A stretch of DNA of 64,000 bases from Sphingobacterium athyrii (GCF_003071065.1 NZ_QCXX01000004.1:620614-684613), one strand, 5' to 3'; shown: positions 27,635-38,697, counted from the first letter of the stretch. Program-made: numbers and translations. Notes: generated by a model from the sequence alone, not told the origin.

Positions 27635-30600
27635 ATGAAGCTAAATATATTTTTAATGATTACCTGCATTGCTTTTGTGCTACCCGTTTTTGGCCAACCG
27701 GCAAAAGTCTTGACAGGTAGTGTTCAAAGTGTGCAAAACGCGCCTTTGGCAGGGGCTTCCGTTTATATCGAAAACAAGGATAATCGGAGTCTGATGGGCG
27801 CTTCAACAGATAATTTAGGCCAATTCACCATCGCCGTCCCCTCCGGTGAAGGGCTGACTATTGTCGTTGCCTGTATCGGTTACAAAACAACAAAAATACC
27901 ATTTAAGGGACAAGGCAGTGTGATCATCAAACTCGTTAAAGATGATCGGGTGATGGACGAAGTAGTGATTACGAAAGAGAAAGCCAATACTAAAAACAAT
28001 ATGGGGATCAGCTACCGTAATCAGGTTTCGGCGACGGAACGCTTTGATATGAAGGAATTGGAAGCTTTACCTTTTGCATCTATTGAAAGCGGGTTACAAG
28101 GTAGGCTAGCCAACGTTGATATCGTATCCAGTGCAGATCCTGGAGCAAGAAGTTCAATACGTATTAGGGGTACATCTTCATTGAATGGTAATTCCGAACC
28201 GTTGATTGTGGTTGATGGAGTTCCCTATCCAACATCCATAGGCAGTGATTTCAACTTCTCTACTGCAAATGACGAGGATTTTGGCGGTTTGGTCAATATT
28301 TCTCCTAACGATATTGAGTCAATTGAGGTGCTGAAGGACGCAGCGGCCACTGCTATTTGGGGATCCAAAGGAGCAAATGGTGTCTTACTCTTTACGACTA
28401 AAAAAGGGCGGAAAGGTAAAACCCAATTTGCATTGTCCAGCAAATTGGATGTTAAGCGCGAAGCAGAAACCATTCCTATGTTAAATGGAGGGCAGTATGT
28501 TGCGATGGTGCAAGACGCCGTTTGGAATTCAGTGAATGACCTCGGATATAGTGCCGCACTACCCTACCTCAACTTACTCTATAATACTAACGAAATCAAA
28601 TATGATCCGTCATGGGTTTATTTTAATGAGTATAATCAAAATACCAATTGGCTTGACCAGGTAACCCAGGTGGGACATTTCGAAGATAATTCGCTTTCGA
28701 TTAGTGGCGGAGGAGATAAAGCTACCTATAGGCTGTCACTCGGCTTCTTAAATGATGTCGGAACAACCAAAGGGACCAAGCTGAATCGTTATAATTCACT
28801 GTTGAGCCTCAATTATAAATTTTCCAATAAATTTAATATCAATGCCGACATGTCCTATTCCATTAGCGATCGGAAGAATTTTTGGACGGGTGAAGATGTA
28901 AGTACGCCAAGAGGTATGGCAATGACGAAAATGCCAAATATGAGTCCTTACGTCATCGGGGAGGATGGCCAATATACAGATCAATATTTTACGCCTAGGA
29001 TAAACTTTCAGGGTTCATTTGGAGATAACCAAATGTTCAATCCGGTAGCCATGGTGAATGAATCAATCAATAATACTGTCGGCGAGCAGGCAAGAGTCGT
29101 CTTTCGAGGGATCTATAATATTATTCCAGCGCTTCAATATATTGGTACAGTTGGATTTGATACCAGGTCAACGAAAAATCGAAAATATTTGCCGCAGGCT
29201 GTTACCGGAGTTATCTGGACCGATCCGTTCTTCAATAGGGGATCGGATATGCTGTCAGATGAGTTATACCTAAACACCGAGAATAAATTTATATTCAATA
29301 AAAAGATAAAAGAGCATAGCATTGTTGCTACGGGCTTATTACAGACAAATGAAGCACGAAAGTTTAGCTATGCCAGTGAGACATCAGGAAACGCATCATC
29401 ATCTTTAAGTGATCCAACCGCCGGCGGCGCCGTCGTGAATATGGGGTCGGGAAATTCTAAAACACGGAATATCGGTGCGATTTCCAGTTTGCATTACGCA
29501 TATAAGGATCGTTATATCGTCAGTGGTACATACCGTTGGGAGGCCAACTCCAGTCTCTCGGCACAACATCGCTGGAAAGGGTTTCCCTCAATTGGCGCTG
29601 CCTGGCACCTCGGTGACGAAGAATTTATTAAAAAACTAGGTCTTGTCAGTACCGCGAAACTTCGCTTTAGCTGGGGGAAAAGTGGAAATGCCCCTTCGGG
29701 CGCTTTCACTTATTTGGGCACGTTTCAGCCGATCACTCCAGGTTATATTGATATGACTGCTGTGGGACCAGTATCCATTCAATTGGATAATCTTAAATGG
29801 GAGACGATAACTCAAACTGATTTTGGTGTCGATCTCTCTTTCTTTAAAAATAGACTTCAATTTACGGGTGAGCTATATAATCGGGTTACAACGGACCTCC
29901 TACAAAAGGACGTGACATTACCTTCATCCACGGGCTTTGGTAAAATGAGGTATTACAATTCAGGGAAATTAGCCAATAAAGGTTGGGAATTGATTTTCAA
30001 TGCCGAGGCTATCCGCTCCAAAGATTTTGGTCTCTCCATTAATGCGAATGTATCACGCAATAGAAATGAAGTTATTGTACTACCGGATAATATGCAATTT
30101 GAGAACTACAACTTCGGAAACGGTAAATACGCCCATAAAATTATTGAAGGAAATCCCGTTGGCTCATTTTATGGCTACCATTATCTCGGTGTTTATCAGA
30201 ACGAACAAGATACCTATGCAAAAGATTTAGATGGTCAGGTCATTCATGATTTACAGGGACAGCCCGTATTTATGATGAATGGTAACAGGCGGGTATTTGC
30301 CGGCGACGCCAAATACCAGGATATCGATGGTAATGGTCTGATCAATCAATATGACATTGTTTATTTAGGAAATGCAATGCCTTTATTTACGATGGGCGGG
30401 GGAATAAATGTGCGCTACAAAGCATTTGCGCTAAGTACTTTTTTACACGGTAGGTTTGGCCAGAAAGTAGTCAATCAGGTACGGATCAATACGGAGAATA
30501 TGTATGGAACAGCTAATCAAAGTACTGCAGTACTTGGACGATGGCGCCAGGAGGGAGATGTTACTGATATACCGAGAGCGCTATACGGTGAAGGTTATAA

Positions 30601-30874
30601 TTACCTGGGATCGGACCGCTTTGTAGAAGACGCGTCTTTTGTGAGATTAAAAATGATCTCTTTAAAATATGCGCTTCCTAAAAAAGTAATAGAGCGGTGG
30701 GGGTTGACACGGTGTGAAATATTTACCACAGTTCAGGATGTATTTACATGGACCAATTATTCCGGACAAGATCCAGAAGTTTCCCTATCAAGTAATATCT
30801 ATATGTTAAGCCAGGATAATGCAAGCACGCCCCGTCCAAGACGTTTCGCTTTGGGGGTAAATGTAAATTTTTAA
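27635..30874 (+). CDS. SusC/RagA-type TonB-dependent outer-membrane transporter
   Basis: A 1079-residue SusC homologue: signal peptide (about 1-21, ending VFGQ), carboxypeptidase-regulatory-like domain (about 25-105), linker VMDEVVITKEKANTKNN (about 107-123, which lacks the usual VGYGTQ), plug with LKDAAATAIWGSKGANG (about 231-247; Trp replaces the usual Tyr), and barrel ending GVNVNF. It is 45 nt after the four-unit FAS1 gene and 11 nt before a SusD gene. It likely imports oligogalacturonides or related products released by the PL1 enzyme of the same operon; that is inferred from context. Confidence 0.94.
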   Translation: MKLNIFLMITCIAFVLPVFGQPAKVLTGSVQSVQNAPLAGASVYIENKDNRSLMGASTDNLGQFTIAVPSGEGLTIVVACIGYKTTKIPFKGQGSVIIKLVKDDRVMDEVVITKEKANTKNNMGISYRNQVSATERFDMKELEALPFASIESGLQGRLANVDIVSSADPGARSSIRIRGTSSLNGNSEPLIVVDGVPYPTSIGSDFNFSTANDEDFGGLVNISPNDIESIEVLKDAAATAIWGSKGANGVLLFTTKKGRKGKTQFALSSKLDVKREAETIPMLNGGQYVAMVQDAVWNSVNDLGYSAALPYLNLLYNTNEIKYDPSWVYFNEYNQNTNWLDQVTQVGHFEDNSLSISGGGDKATYRLSLGFLNDVGTTKGTKLNRYNSLLSLNYKFSNKFNINADMSYSISDRKNFWTGEDVSTPRGMAMTKMPNMSPYVIGEDGQYTDQYFTPRINFQGSFGDNQMFNPVAMVNESINNTVGEQARVVFRGIYNIIPALQYIGTVGFDTRSTKNRKYLPQAVTGVIWTDPFFNRGSDMLSDELYLNTENKFIFNKKIKEHSIVATGLLQTNEARKFSYASETSGNASSSLSDPTAGGAVVNMGSGNSKTRNIGAISSLHYAYKDRYIVSGTYRWEANSSLSAQHRWKGFPSIGAAWHLGDEEFIKKLGLVSTAKLRFSWGKSGNAPSGAFTYLGTFQPITPGYIDMTAVGPVSIQLDNLKWETITQTDFGVDLSFFKNRLQFTGELYNRVTTDLLQKDVTLPSSTGFGKMRYYNSGKLANKGWELIFNAEAIRSKDFGLSINANVSRNRNEVIVLPDNMQFENYNFGNGKYAHKIIEGNPVGSFYGYHYLGVYQNEQDTYAKDLDGQVIHDLQGQPVFMMNGNRRVFAGDAKYQDIDGNGLINQYDIVYLGNAMPLFTMGGGINVRYKAFALSTFLHGRFGQKVVNQVRINTENMYGTANQSTAVLGRWRQEGDVTDIPRALYGEGYNYLGSDRFVEDASFVRLKMISLKYALPKKVIERWGLTRCEIFTTVQDVFTWTNYSGQDPEVSLSSNIYMLSQDNASTPRPRRFALGVNVNF

Positions 30875-30885
30875 AAAGTAAGCGT

Positions 30886-32352
30886 ATGAAAATAATATAT
30901 AAAATAATGTTGTTGTGTCTACTCTTGCCAGCAACATCTTGTCAAAAATGGCTTGATCTTAAACCACAGAACGAACAGGTCAGTGATGCTTATTGGACCA
31001 ATAAGGCTGAAGTCGAAGCCGTATTAGGTGCGGCTTATGTCAAATTGCAAGGCGCTGTTAAAACTATGTTAGTATGGGGTGAAGGTCGGGGAAATACATT
31101 GAGCTTAGGCGGCTATGTCGACGTCGATCTCTCACGGTTAAAAAACTTCTCCCTTCTACCGACAAACAGTTATGCAAAATGGGGTGAATTCTATCAAATC
31201 ATTAATTACGCGAATATGGTGATAAAATATGCGCCTGCTGTGGTAGAAAAAGATCCTTCGTTTAACCAGGCCACGATGGCGTCATTTTTATCTGAAGCTT
31301 ATTTTCTGAGAGCGCTCAGTTATTTTTATATCGTCAGGAGCTTTGGAGAGGCGCCATTGATCTTAGAACCCTATATGGATGATCAGCAGGCTTACGAATT
31401 GCCAAAATCGTCCAAAGCCCAGCTTTTTGAACAAATTATTCAAGATCTAACGGTCGCCGCAACCAATGGCAAGGAGATCTGGCCTACCGTTTGGGAAACC
31501 AAAGGGCGCTCGACAAAATGGGCTATACAGGCTTTATTGGCAGACGTCTATCTGTGGTTGGGCAAATACGATGAAGCGATTATTTCATGTAATGCAATAT
31601 TGCAATCGGGCAAATATGGACTTATACAAGGAACTGTTAATAACAAAAACAACTGGTTCAGTATTTTTAATCCGGGCAATTCCAACGAAGGAATTTTTGA
31701 AGTCCAATTTGATTATTCCAAGAACCAAACAAATAAATTGATGGAGATATTCGGGTCAAACTATAATTGGATCATATCCAACTACTGTGTATCTCTTTTT
31801 ATAGAAAATGCCGAAGATATCCGCGGTGTAGGGGCGTCTTATGAAACGATTAGCTACAAGCTTTGGAAATATTTAGGGGCAGAGGGAAATACAACAATCC
31901 CTAGACCCTATAGTGATCAAAACTGGATCATCTACAGGATAGCGGATATTTACCTGATGAAAGCCGAAGCATTAATCATGAAAGGAGAAAGCTACTATCC
32001 GCAGGCGGTGGAATTGATAACGGCAATTCGTTCCCGGGCAGCTATATCCAGGCCATTGGAGGCCGGAAGTACTGAATTGGATCTACTGAAAGTCTTAATG
32101 GAGGAGCGGGCGCGCGAGTTTGTCGGGGAAGGAAAGCGCTGGTTTGATTTATTACGCGTAGCACAAAGAGATCAATATAAATATAAGGAATATTTGATCG
32201 AACAAGTGTTATTGGGTGTATCGGGTGCTTCGACCCCCGTCATTAGATCCTTATTGCTCAATGAAAATGCACACTACTTGCCGATTCATGCCGATGAATT
32301 AAAGTATAATAAATTGCTCGTGCAGAACCCGTATTATGAAAACCTAAATTAA
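30886..32352 (+). CDS. SusD/RagB-type surface lipoprotein
   Basis: A 488-residue lipoprotein with lipobox ATSC (Cys19) followed by QKWLDLKPQNEQ, a very typical SusD start. The helical core FLSEAYFLRALSYFYIVRSFG (about 131-151; key residues EAYFLRAxxYF) and the C-terminal MEERAREFVGEGKRWFDLLR block (about 405-424) identify the family. It pairs with the SusC encoded 11 nt upstream, and is followed 7 nt later by a FAS1 lipoprotein gene, so a SusC-SusD-FAS1 surface complex is plausible. Confidence 0.94.
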   Translation: MKIIYKIMLLCLLLPATSCQKWLDLKPQNEQVSDAYWTNKAEVEAVLGAAYVKLQGAVKTMLVWGEGRGNTLSLGGYVDVDLSRLKNFSLLPTNSYAKWGEFYQIINYANMVIKYAPAVVEKDPSFNQATMASFLSEAYFLRALSYFYIVRSFGEAPLILEPYMDDQQAYELPKSSKAQLFEQIIQDLTVAATNGKEIWPTVWETKGRSTKWAIQALLADVYLWLGKYDEAIISCNAILQSGKYGLIQGTVNNKNNWFSIFNPGNSNEGIFEVQFDYSKNQTNKLMEIFGSNYNWIISNYCVSLFIENAEDIRGVGASYETISYKLWKYLGAEGNTTIPRPYSDQNWIIYRIADIYLMKAEALIMKGESYYPQAVELITAIRSRAAISRPLEAGSTELDLLKVLMEERAREFVGEGKRWFDLLRVAQRDQYKYKEYLIEQVLLGVSGASTPVIRSLLLNENAHYLPIHADELKYNKLLVQNPYYENLN

Positions 32353-32359
32353 TGCAAAA

Positions 32360-33973
32360 ATGAAAAAGAATCTTATTCCTCTTTCTAAAATTGTGCTGCT
32401 TTTTATTGGATTATTTTCGATCATACTTACCGCGTGTAAGGATGATTTTGAAAATAATACCTATTCGGCCTACGAAGATTTGCCGATGGCTGTATACCTC
32501 AAAAATCAACCCGAAAAATATGATTTATGGGTGAAAGTCCTCGAAAAAGCAGATTTATACAATACATTAAATATTAATACCATATATACGCTCTTTGCTC
32601 CGGTTAATGAAGGTGTCGAACGATATCTAAAAAAAATGAAGCTGACTTCGGTAGATCAAATGACAAAAGAAGATGCTAATTATTTGGTACGCTATCATCT
32701 TATCCCCAATGTTTCAATTGATCTTGGTCAGTTTCAAAGTGGTGCAATATCAGACTTAAATGCTACTGACGATAATCTGTTCGTTGAATTTAAAGAAGGC
32801 GGATTGGATCAGATCTATTTGAACGGAGTGTCTAGATTTAATGCTTTTGATGTGAAAGTGATCAATGGTATTATCCATGGTATTGACGATGTTTTAGAAC
32901 CGTTGACAGCGACTATATTGGATCGCTTGAAGGATGGTAAGCATAGCATATTTTACGGTTTGGCAACTGCGACAGGATATGACGAGCGATTAAATACGGT
33001 GTATACCACAGGTACGGATCCGGATGGAAATCCAATTCAACAGCGATTCAGATATACCGCGTTTGCCGTAAGTGACGATGTTTATCTGAAAGAAGGTATC
33101 CATACGTTGGCGGAGTTATTAAATAAACTGGGCGCATCGGGTTCGGATCTAAAATCGCCAGAGAATCCTGCCAACCGTTATATGGCTTACCATTTATTAG
33201 CGCAACAACGCTCGTTTGCCGACTTAGGAACATTCCCTGCTGGAGCAACGAAAATGAATTTGGAGACAATGGCACAATACGAGTTGATCAAAATTAGTGA
33301 AGGTGGGGACGGCTTGGTTATCAATGCGACTGGAGATGCTGGTAGCGCTATTCAGTTCAATGAGATTAATATCCCGTGTAAGAATGGGGTAATCCATGAG
33401 GTTGACAGTTGGATGCCAATTTTTGTTCCTGAGCAGGTTAAAGTGGTCTGGGAATTTACAGATTACCCCGATATCGCTGCCAATGTTACACAATACAGAA
33501 ATCCAAGCTTAGGTGCGCAATACAATAAGACCTTTGTTGCGGCTGATCTAAAGAGCATTCTATGGCAGGCGCAACCAGAGACAAAGTTAAATGTCCTGAT
33601 TTATCGTAATAACAGGAGTGCGGATGGTGTTTGGTATACTGGAACACTGAATTATGATCATTTACGCGTGGAGTTGGGAGAATCAGGCTGGATTCAGATG
33701 CAAAGCCCGACGATTGTAAAAGGAAAATATAAAGTGAAGTTGACATGGCCGAGCACAAAATATGCTTCAAATACAGGTATATGTGCCTTTGTGTTAGACA
33801 ACGAAATGATTTATCCGCGATTGGTTATGTCCAATACGAGCTCAGACAAGATCATGTCACAGGATTTAGGAACCGTTGAATTTACTGAAACAACTAACCA
33901 TACCCTGCGCATATTGTCCCTGGATGGTAAATTGCTGACGTTGGATTATATCCAATTTGAACCGATTAATTGA
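32360..33973 (+). CDS. Fasciclin-domain lipoprotein with C-terminal beta-sandwich
   Basis: A 537-residue lipoprotein (lipobox LTAC, Cys26). The first FAS1-like unit spans about 37-185 (IYTLFAPVNEGVERYLKKM, then YLVRYHLIPN, then NGIIHGIDDVLEPL). A second, more divergent unit lies at about 190-350 and ends KNGVIHEVDSWMP. The last 180 residues (VKVVWEFTDYPD to LLTLDYIQFEPIN) form a beta-rich module that looks like a carbohydrate-binding sandwich, with KGKYKVKLTWPS and LTLDYIQFEP strands. This is the architecture expected of a surface glycan-binding protein encoded after SusD. It lies 7 nt after SusD and 30 nt before a third FAS1 gene. Confidence 0.82.
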   Translation: MKKNLIPLSKIVLLFIGLFSIILTACKDDFENNTYSAYEDLPMAVYLKNQPEKYDLWVKVLEKADLYNTLNINTIYTLFAPVNEGVERYLKKMKLTSVDQMTKEDANYLVRYHLIPNVSIDLGQFQSGAISDLNATDDNLFVEFKEGGLDQIYLNGVSRFNAFDVKVINGIIHGIDDVLEPLTATILDRLKDGKHSIFYGLATATGYDERLNTVYTTGTDPDGNPIQQRFRYTAFAVSDDVYLKEGIHTLAELLNKLGASGSDLKSPENPANRYMAYHLLAQQRSFADLGTFPAGATKMNLETMAQYELIKISEGGDGLVINATGDAGSAIQFNEINIPCKNGVIHEVDSWMPIFVPEQVKVVWEFTDYPDIAANVTQYRNPSLGAQYNKTFVAADLKSILWQAQPETKLNVLIYRNNRSADGVWYTGTLNYDHLRVELGESGWIQMQSPTIVKGKYKVKLTWPSTKYASNTGICAFVLDNEMIYPRLVMSNTSSDKIMSQDLGTVEFTETTNHTLRILSLDGKLLTLDYIQFEPIN

Positions 33974-34003
33974 CCGAATTAAATGAGATCTAATTATATA
34001 CAG

Positions 34004-35569
34004 ATGAAAAATATTGTAGGAATTCTCCTGTTGATGCTGGTTGTGGCAACAGGGTGTAAAAAAAATTGGAATGATCATTATGAGGATCAGGGAACCGTTT
34101 CCGATCTAGATTTATTAGCTTATCTGAAAACTCAACCACAATATAGCCTATTCGTCTCTAAGCTGGAAGAATATGGGATTGCAGAAGAGTTGTCACGGGA
34201 TCAAGAATTAACAATCTGGGCCGTACCTAACGATCAGATGGCAGTCTTGGAAGCATCTACAGAAAATAAAGCTTCGATTCTAAAATATCATATCAATAAT
34301 CTAAAATATGATAGCGGAAAGCTCAAAGATGGTTTAAAACTAATTACGTTAAATGGAAAGTACCTGATGGTTTCCCGTAAGGATGATCAGCTGCACGTTG
34401 GTGACGCAGCGCTAACAAAAGCAAATCAATTTTGTAAAAATGGAGTGGTCCATGAAATTGACCAATTGTTAACCCCTGATGTTAGCATCTATGATTATCT
34501 CCGTGGACTTGGAAGCGATTATTCTATCATCAGAGATAGTGTTCTTGCGATGAATGATACTATTTTCGATTTGTCAAATAGTATTCCAATTGGTGTTGAC
34601 CCTACGGGAAATACGCTATACGATTCTGTATTTACCATTACGAATCCAATTTTTGAAAAGGCAAATATTCGCTCGGAATTTGCAAATGTTACGATGTTTT
34701 TACCAAGTAATCAGGTTATTAAAAACTGTTTTGACGACTTAAAACGTCTCTATGATCAATTTGGGAAACAATTTTTGAAAGAAGATTCATTAATCGCCTA
34801 TAGTTGGATCAAAGAGGCAATTTTTTATAATGAAATCATTGATAATTATGGTACGAAGGATCTCACATCGGCATTTAATCGAGTATGGAAGCCAACAGTG
34901 CAACTTGTGGATCCTCAATATAAACGGATGAGCAATGGCCGAATTTTTAATGTTACCAAATTAAAGATTCCCAATAATGTTCATATTCGAATGATAAAAC
35001 AGTTGTTTCATTATTATGAATATGTGCCTGAGCATGAAAAGCCAGATCTATTTACTTTAGCAAATGTGACCGGTATAGAACCAAAAGATCGGGACAAAGT
35101 GTCTTTTCCGACATTGGGAATAGAGTTAACCTATAGAACATTATTGTTTAGGGGCAATATCTCAGATAATCTACCCGCTTCTATCGATTTTACCCCGATT
35201 ATGCTGGAGCGGAAACCAGACGGTTCCACAGGATATAAAGTGGTGGAGGTGCCTCCGGGAGAATATAATCTATATATGGGGTTCTTAGCGAAGAATCATC
35301 CCTTTGTCAATATCTATGTGGACGGCAAACTTATCGCTAAATCATTGAATGTAGAACCAGCTACGCCATGGAATTACGATCGTGCCACAAATACCGTACC
35401 TGGTACGAAATATAATGGCTGGGGCGGATTGGTTGGCCCCCTTGTTATCGAAGGTGATAAAATCCGATCTTTTAAAATAAAAGTTGAATTCGCCGGATTA
35501 GGAAAAGGGACTGTAGAAAATATAGAGCTATATCATTGGGCATTGATCCCAACAGTAAATAATTATTAA
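34004..35569 (+). CDS. Fasciclin-domain lipoprotein with C-terminal beta-sandwich (third copy)
   Basis: From the ATG at 34004 the product has 521 residues and opens with a lipoprotein signal (MLVVATGC, Cys18). The frame is open to an ATG at 33983, but this would add seven residues before the signal, so the later start is preferred. FAS1-like elements include LTIWAVPNDQMAVLE (about 67-81), SILKYHINNL and NGVVHEIDQLLTP. The C-terminal 170 residues are beta-rich (EVPPGEYNLYMGFLAK, PFVNIYVDGKLIAKSL, SFKIKVEFAG), again like a carbohydrate-binding sandwich. It resembles the preceding gene in layout but not closely in sequence, suggesting an old duplication. SusC follows after 4 nt. Confidence 0.8.
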   Translation: MKNIVGILLLMLVVATGCKKNWNDHYEDQGTVSDLDLLAYLKTQPQYSLFVSKLEEYGIAEELSRDQELTIWAVPNDQMAVLEASTENKASILKYHINNLKYDSGKLKDGLKLITLNGKYLMVSRKDDQLHVGDAALTKANQFCKNGVVHEIDQLLTPDVSIYDYLRGLGSDYSIIRDSVLAMNDTIFDLSNSIPIGVDPTGNTLYDSVFTITNPIFEKANIRSEFANVTMFLPSNQVIKNCFDDLKRLYDQFGKQFLKEDSLIAYSWIKEAIFYNEIIDNYGTKDLTSAFNRVWKPTVQLVDPQYKRMSNGRIFNVTKLKIPNNVHIRMIKQLFHYYEYVPEHEKPDLFTLANVTGIEPKDRDKVSFPTLGIELTYRTLLFRGNISDNLPASIDFTPIMLERKPDGSTGYKVVEVPPGEYNLYMGFLAKNHPFVNIYVDGKLIAKSLNVEPATPWNYDRATNTVPGTKYNGWGGLVGPLVIEGDKIRSFKIKVEFAGLGKGTVENIELYHWALIPTVNNY

Positions 35570-35573
35570 TCAG

Positions 35574-38500
35574 ATGAAATTTACGGATCTCATGTTTAGA
35601 AAAAAGAAACTTATTTGGAAACTGTCCATCACCTTGTCATTCTCCATATTCTGTGTGAATAGCTATGCGCAACATAGTATCCAAGGGAAAGTCGTGAATT
35701 CATATGATAAAACTCCGATTGAGGGAGCTGTCATTACCATTTTGAATTCTACACATACGACCAAGACAAAGGGGGATGGAACGTTTTCGTTAGATAAAAT
35801 AATTGAAGAAGCACCGGTAATCCGAGTTTGGAGTCCTGGTTTTTTTGAATCAAGAATTGAGCTGTTAGGACGGAGCCAGATTGAAATAACCTTGGTTTCG
35901 GAGGGACGGGAACATTATGAAAATGTAGTTTCAGGATCTTTCTCATCGGCCAATTCAAGGATTTTGACAGCTAATGATTACCCTAAAGGCGCGACTACAG
36001 TTGAACAAGTACTCAAAGGGCAAATTGCAGGTTTGCGTGTTACCAACAAAAGTGGGATGCCCTCAGAAGGTGGTGCGTTAAATTTTAGAGGAATTCGATC
36101 GTTTGAAGCAAACAATAACCCATTAATTGTGGTCGATGAGGCTCCCTTTTTTCCAGATATGGATAATTCTCCGATTATCGGTGGATATTCGCGGAGTATT
36201 TTCGCCCCATTTAATCTTCAGGACATAAAAAGTATTCGGTTTTTAAAAGGAGCTGAAACGGCTCGTTATGGATCGTTGGGATCCAATGGCGTGTTAAAAT
36301 TGGAAACCTCAGCATCAGATGATATGGAAACGGTCATCGAATACCATGGTAATTTTGGTATCAGCCACCAATTCAGAAGGCTCCCGTTATTGAATGATAG
36401 TCAGTATAAAAGTTATCTTGGCGCAGTGGGGATGACCAACTACAATGATATGGGGGAACTTTTAACACAATTTCCTTTCCTGAAAGATGATCCGAATTAT
36501 TATTATAATTATCTGTACAACAATAAGACAGATTGGCAAGATCAGATTTATAGAAATGCTTTTGTAACAGATCACCATTTAAGGATCAAAGGAGGAGATG
36601 CTATCGCAAAATACGATCTCTCACTCGGCGTATTGAATCAGCAGGGTGCATTGGATTATACGAGCAACACACGATACAGCACCCGCTTGAATTCAACCAT
36701 CGCTTTAGGACAAAAATTCGATTTGAATGCGATGATGGCGTTGACCTATAGTACCGGAAGATTGCAGGAACAGGGTATGCTAAAAACGACTAATCCCATG
36801 CTGGCTGCGATGTATAGAGCACCAATTCTTAGTCCTTATACAAAAGATAAAGACAATAACGTATTGAATGATTTGGATGGTGTTCGGCAATTTGGAGTAT
36901 CCAATCCAATAGCTCTTTTGCAAACTGGCGATTTTACATCAGATATCTACGATGTTTTTGCACAGGCTAATTTACGTTATAGCGCTACAAAAAGTCTCCA
37001 ATTTAATGCCTTGCTCGGATTCTATACAAATTATAGCAGACAGACAACCTTTGTACCGGGACTGTCCAGCGGAACTATTGTGCCTTTGGAAAATGGCATG
37101 GCCTTAAATACTGCGCGGTCTGGTGCGGGCAAATCGTCTAATATCTCATGGAATTTTTATGGAAGTTATTCCAGGCAGTATGGCAAGGATCAATGGGAAG
37201 CAGGTGCCGGTATACAGGGACTTCTGAACAGCCAGGAATACGATGCTGGTGCGGGGAGGAATACGAGTTCCGATTTTTACCGCACACTGAATTACGTAAG
37301 TAACGCTGGACGTAAGTTTTGGGGATACGATGAAGACTGGAATTGGATGAATATGTATGGTTTCCTTAATTACAATTGGCGTAGCTTGTTGAAATTAGAT
37401 GTCAATCTTAGTGTTGATGGCACTTCAGTTACAGGCTCAAATGTCGGAAGGTTTGGGTTTTTCCCAGCTGCGGACTTATCCATTTTGCTATCTAACATGT
37501 CTTTTCTCAAGGAACGTGAATCGCTTAATAAGCTAATTTTGAAATTCGGTTATGCAAAAACCGGAAATAGCCGTTTTTCATCGAAGATTGGACAATCGTA
37601 TTACAGCAGTCAATTATATCGACAACTTGCTGGAATTGTCGTTGGGAATATTCCCAACAATAAAATTAGATGGGAAGATAATCAAAACCTGCAGGGCAAT
37701 CTGATCTTTTCCGGATTCAACCAACGTTTAAACGTGAATGCAGGTTATTATTACAACAGAGCTAGCCATCTTTTGAATGCGTTTTCAGTATCGCCGATAG
37801 CTGGGATCGATAAGATATTCTTAAATGGCGGACAAATCGACAATCATGGTTTGGAAGTAGACGTGAATTTCGCTTTTGTTGATAAAAAAGACTGGTCCTT
37901 TACGCTTGGCGGTAACCTATCCACATTAAACAGCACGGTGAAGAAACTTTTGAGCGTAGACCCCATATTGTTACAGCAGGAAGATGATGTTGTTCGCATT
38001 CATCAAGTAGGACAGTCTCCCTTTTCTTTCTATGGCTATCAATCAAATGGAGTTATAGCTAGCGCTAAAGAGGCCGAGCAATTGAATTTATACGATTATA
38101 AAAATAGAATGTTTTCTGCAGGAGATATTCAGTTTGAGGATATCAATAATGATGGTATTATAGATGCTGAGGATCGGATGGATTTAGGAAATAGTTTACC
38201 CAAATTATTTGGAGGTGCCTATTTCTCATTACGTTACAAGAAGTTTCAATTGCAGGGCCTGATGAGTTTTACAAAAGGAAATAAAGCTTACAATGCCGTG
38301 CGAAGAAGCCTCGAAGACCTGTCCAGTTATAACAATCAATCCATTGCAGCATTGCGCCGTTGGCAAACGGATGGCCAGCAAACGGATGTGCCACAGGCTC
38401 AATATGGAGATCCGATGGAGAATGCACGATTTTCCAACCGCTGGATTGAAGATGCTTCTTATATGCGGTTAGAGAACCTGTCGTTGTCTTATAGGTTTGG

Positions 38501-38690
38501 AAATCATAGACTTAAAATTCTTTCCAATTCGGAATGGTATATCGCTGCTGAAAATCTATTTACTTGGAGCAAATACTTAGGTCTAGATCCTGTAACGGCT
38601 TACAGCAATAATATGAGTTATACAGGTGCTGACTATGGGAAAATTCCATTACCTCGAACTTTTAAATTAGGTGTCAATATTAAACTCTAG
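35574..38690 (+). CDS. Divergent SusC/RagA-type TonB-dependent transporter
   Basis: A 1038-residue SusC homologue with signal peptide (about 12-33, ending SYAQ), a carboxypeptidase-regulatory-like domain (about 34-105), plug and barrel. It is unusual: the region where the other SusC proteins have DEVVVxGYG reads REHYENVVSGSFSSAN, and the plug motif is LKGAETARYGSLGSNG instead of LKDAxAxxYGSxxANG. The barrel end GVNIKL also differs. The fold elements are complete and the frame is intact, so it is not a pseudogene. It starts 4 nt after a FAS1 gene and leads into a SusD gene 7 nt later. An alternative start at 35592 is possible. Confidence 0.9.
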   Translation: MKFTDLMFRKKKLIWKLSITLSFSIFCVNSYAQHSIQGKVVNSYDKTPIEGAVITILNSTHTTKTKGDGTFSLDKIIEEAPVIRVWSPGFFESRIELLGRSQIEITLVSEGREHYENVVSGSFSSANSRILTANDYPKGATTVEQVLKGQIAGLRVTNKSGMPSEGGALNFRGIRSFEANNNPLIVVDEAPFFPDMDNSPIIGGYSRSIFAPFNLQDIKSIRFLKGAETARYGSLGSNGVLKLETSASDDMETVIEYHGNFGISHQFRRLPLLNDSQYKSYLGAVGMTNYNDMGELLTQFPFLKDDPNYYYNYLYNNKTDWQDQIYRNAFVTDHHLRIKGGDAIAKYDLSLGVLNQQGALDYTSNTRYSTRLNSTIALGQKFDLNAMMALTYSTGRLQEQGMLKTTNPMLAAMYRAPILSPYTKDKDNNVLNDLDGVRQFGVSNPIALLQTGDFTSDIYDVFAQANLRYSATKSLQFNALLGFYTNYSRQTTFVPGLSSGTIVPLENGMALNTARSGAGKSSNISWNFYGSYSRQYGKDQWEAGAGIQGLLNSQEYDAGAGRNTSSDFYRTLNYVSNAGRKFWGYDEDWNWMNMYGFLNYNWRSLLKLDVNLSVDGTSVTGSNVGRFGFFPAADLSILLSNMSFLKERESLNKLILKFGYAKTGNSRFSSKIGQSYYSSQLYRQLAGIVVGNIPNNKIRWEDNQNLQGNLIFSGFNQRLNVNAGYYYNRASHLLNAFSVSPIAGIDKIFLNGGQIDNHGLEVDVNFAFVDKKDWSFTLGGNLSTLNSTVKKLLSVDPILLQQEDDVVRIHQVGQSPFSFYGYQSNGVIASAKEAEQLNLYDYKNRMFSAGDIQFEDINNDGIIDAEDRMDLGNSLPKLFGGAYFSLRYKKFQLQGLMSFTKGNKAYNAVRRSLEDLSSYNNQSIAALRRWQTDGQQTDVPQAQYGDPMENARFSNRWIEDASYMRLENLSLSYRFGNHRLKILSNSEWYIAAENLFTWSKYLGLDPVTAYSNNMSYTGADYGKIPLPRTFKLGVNIKL

Positions 38691-38697
38691 AAAACGT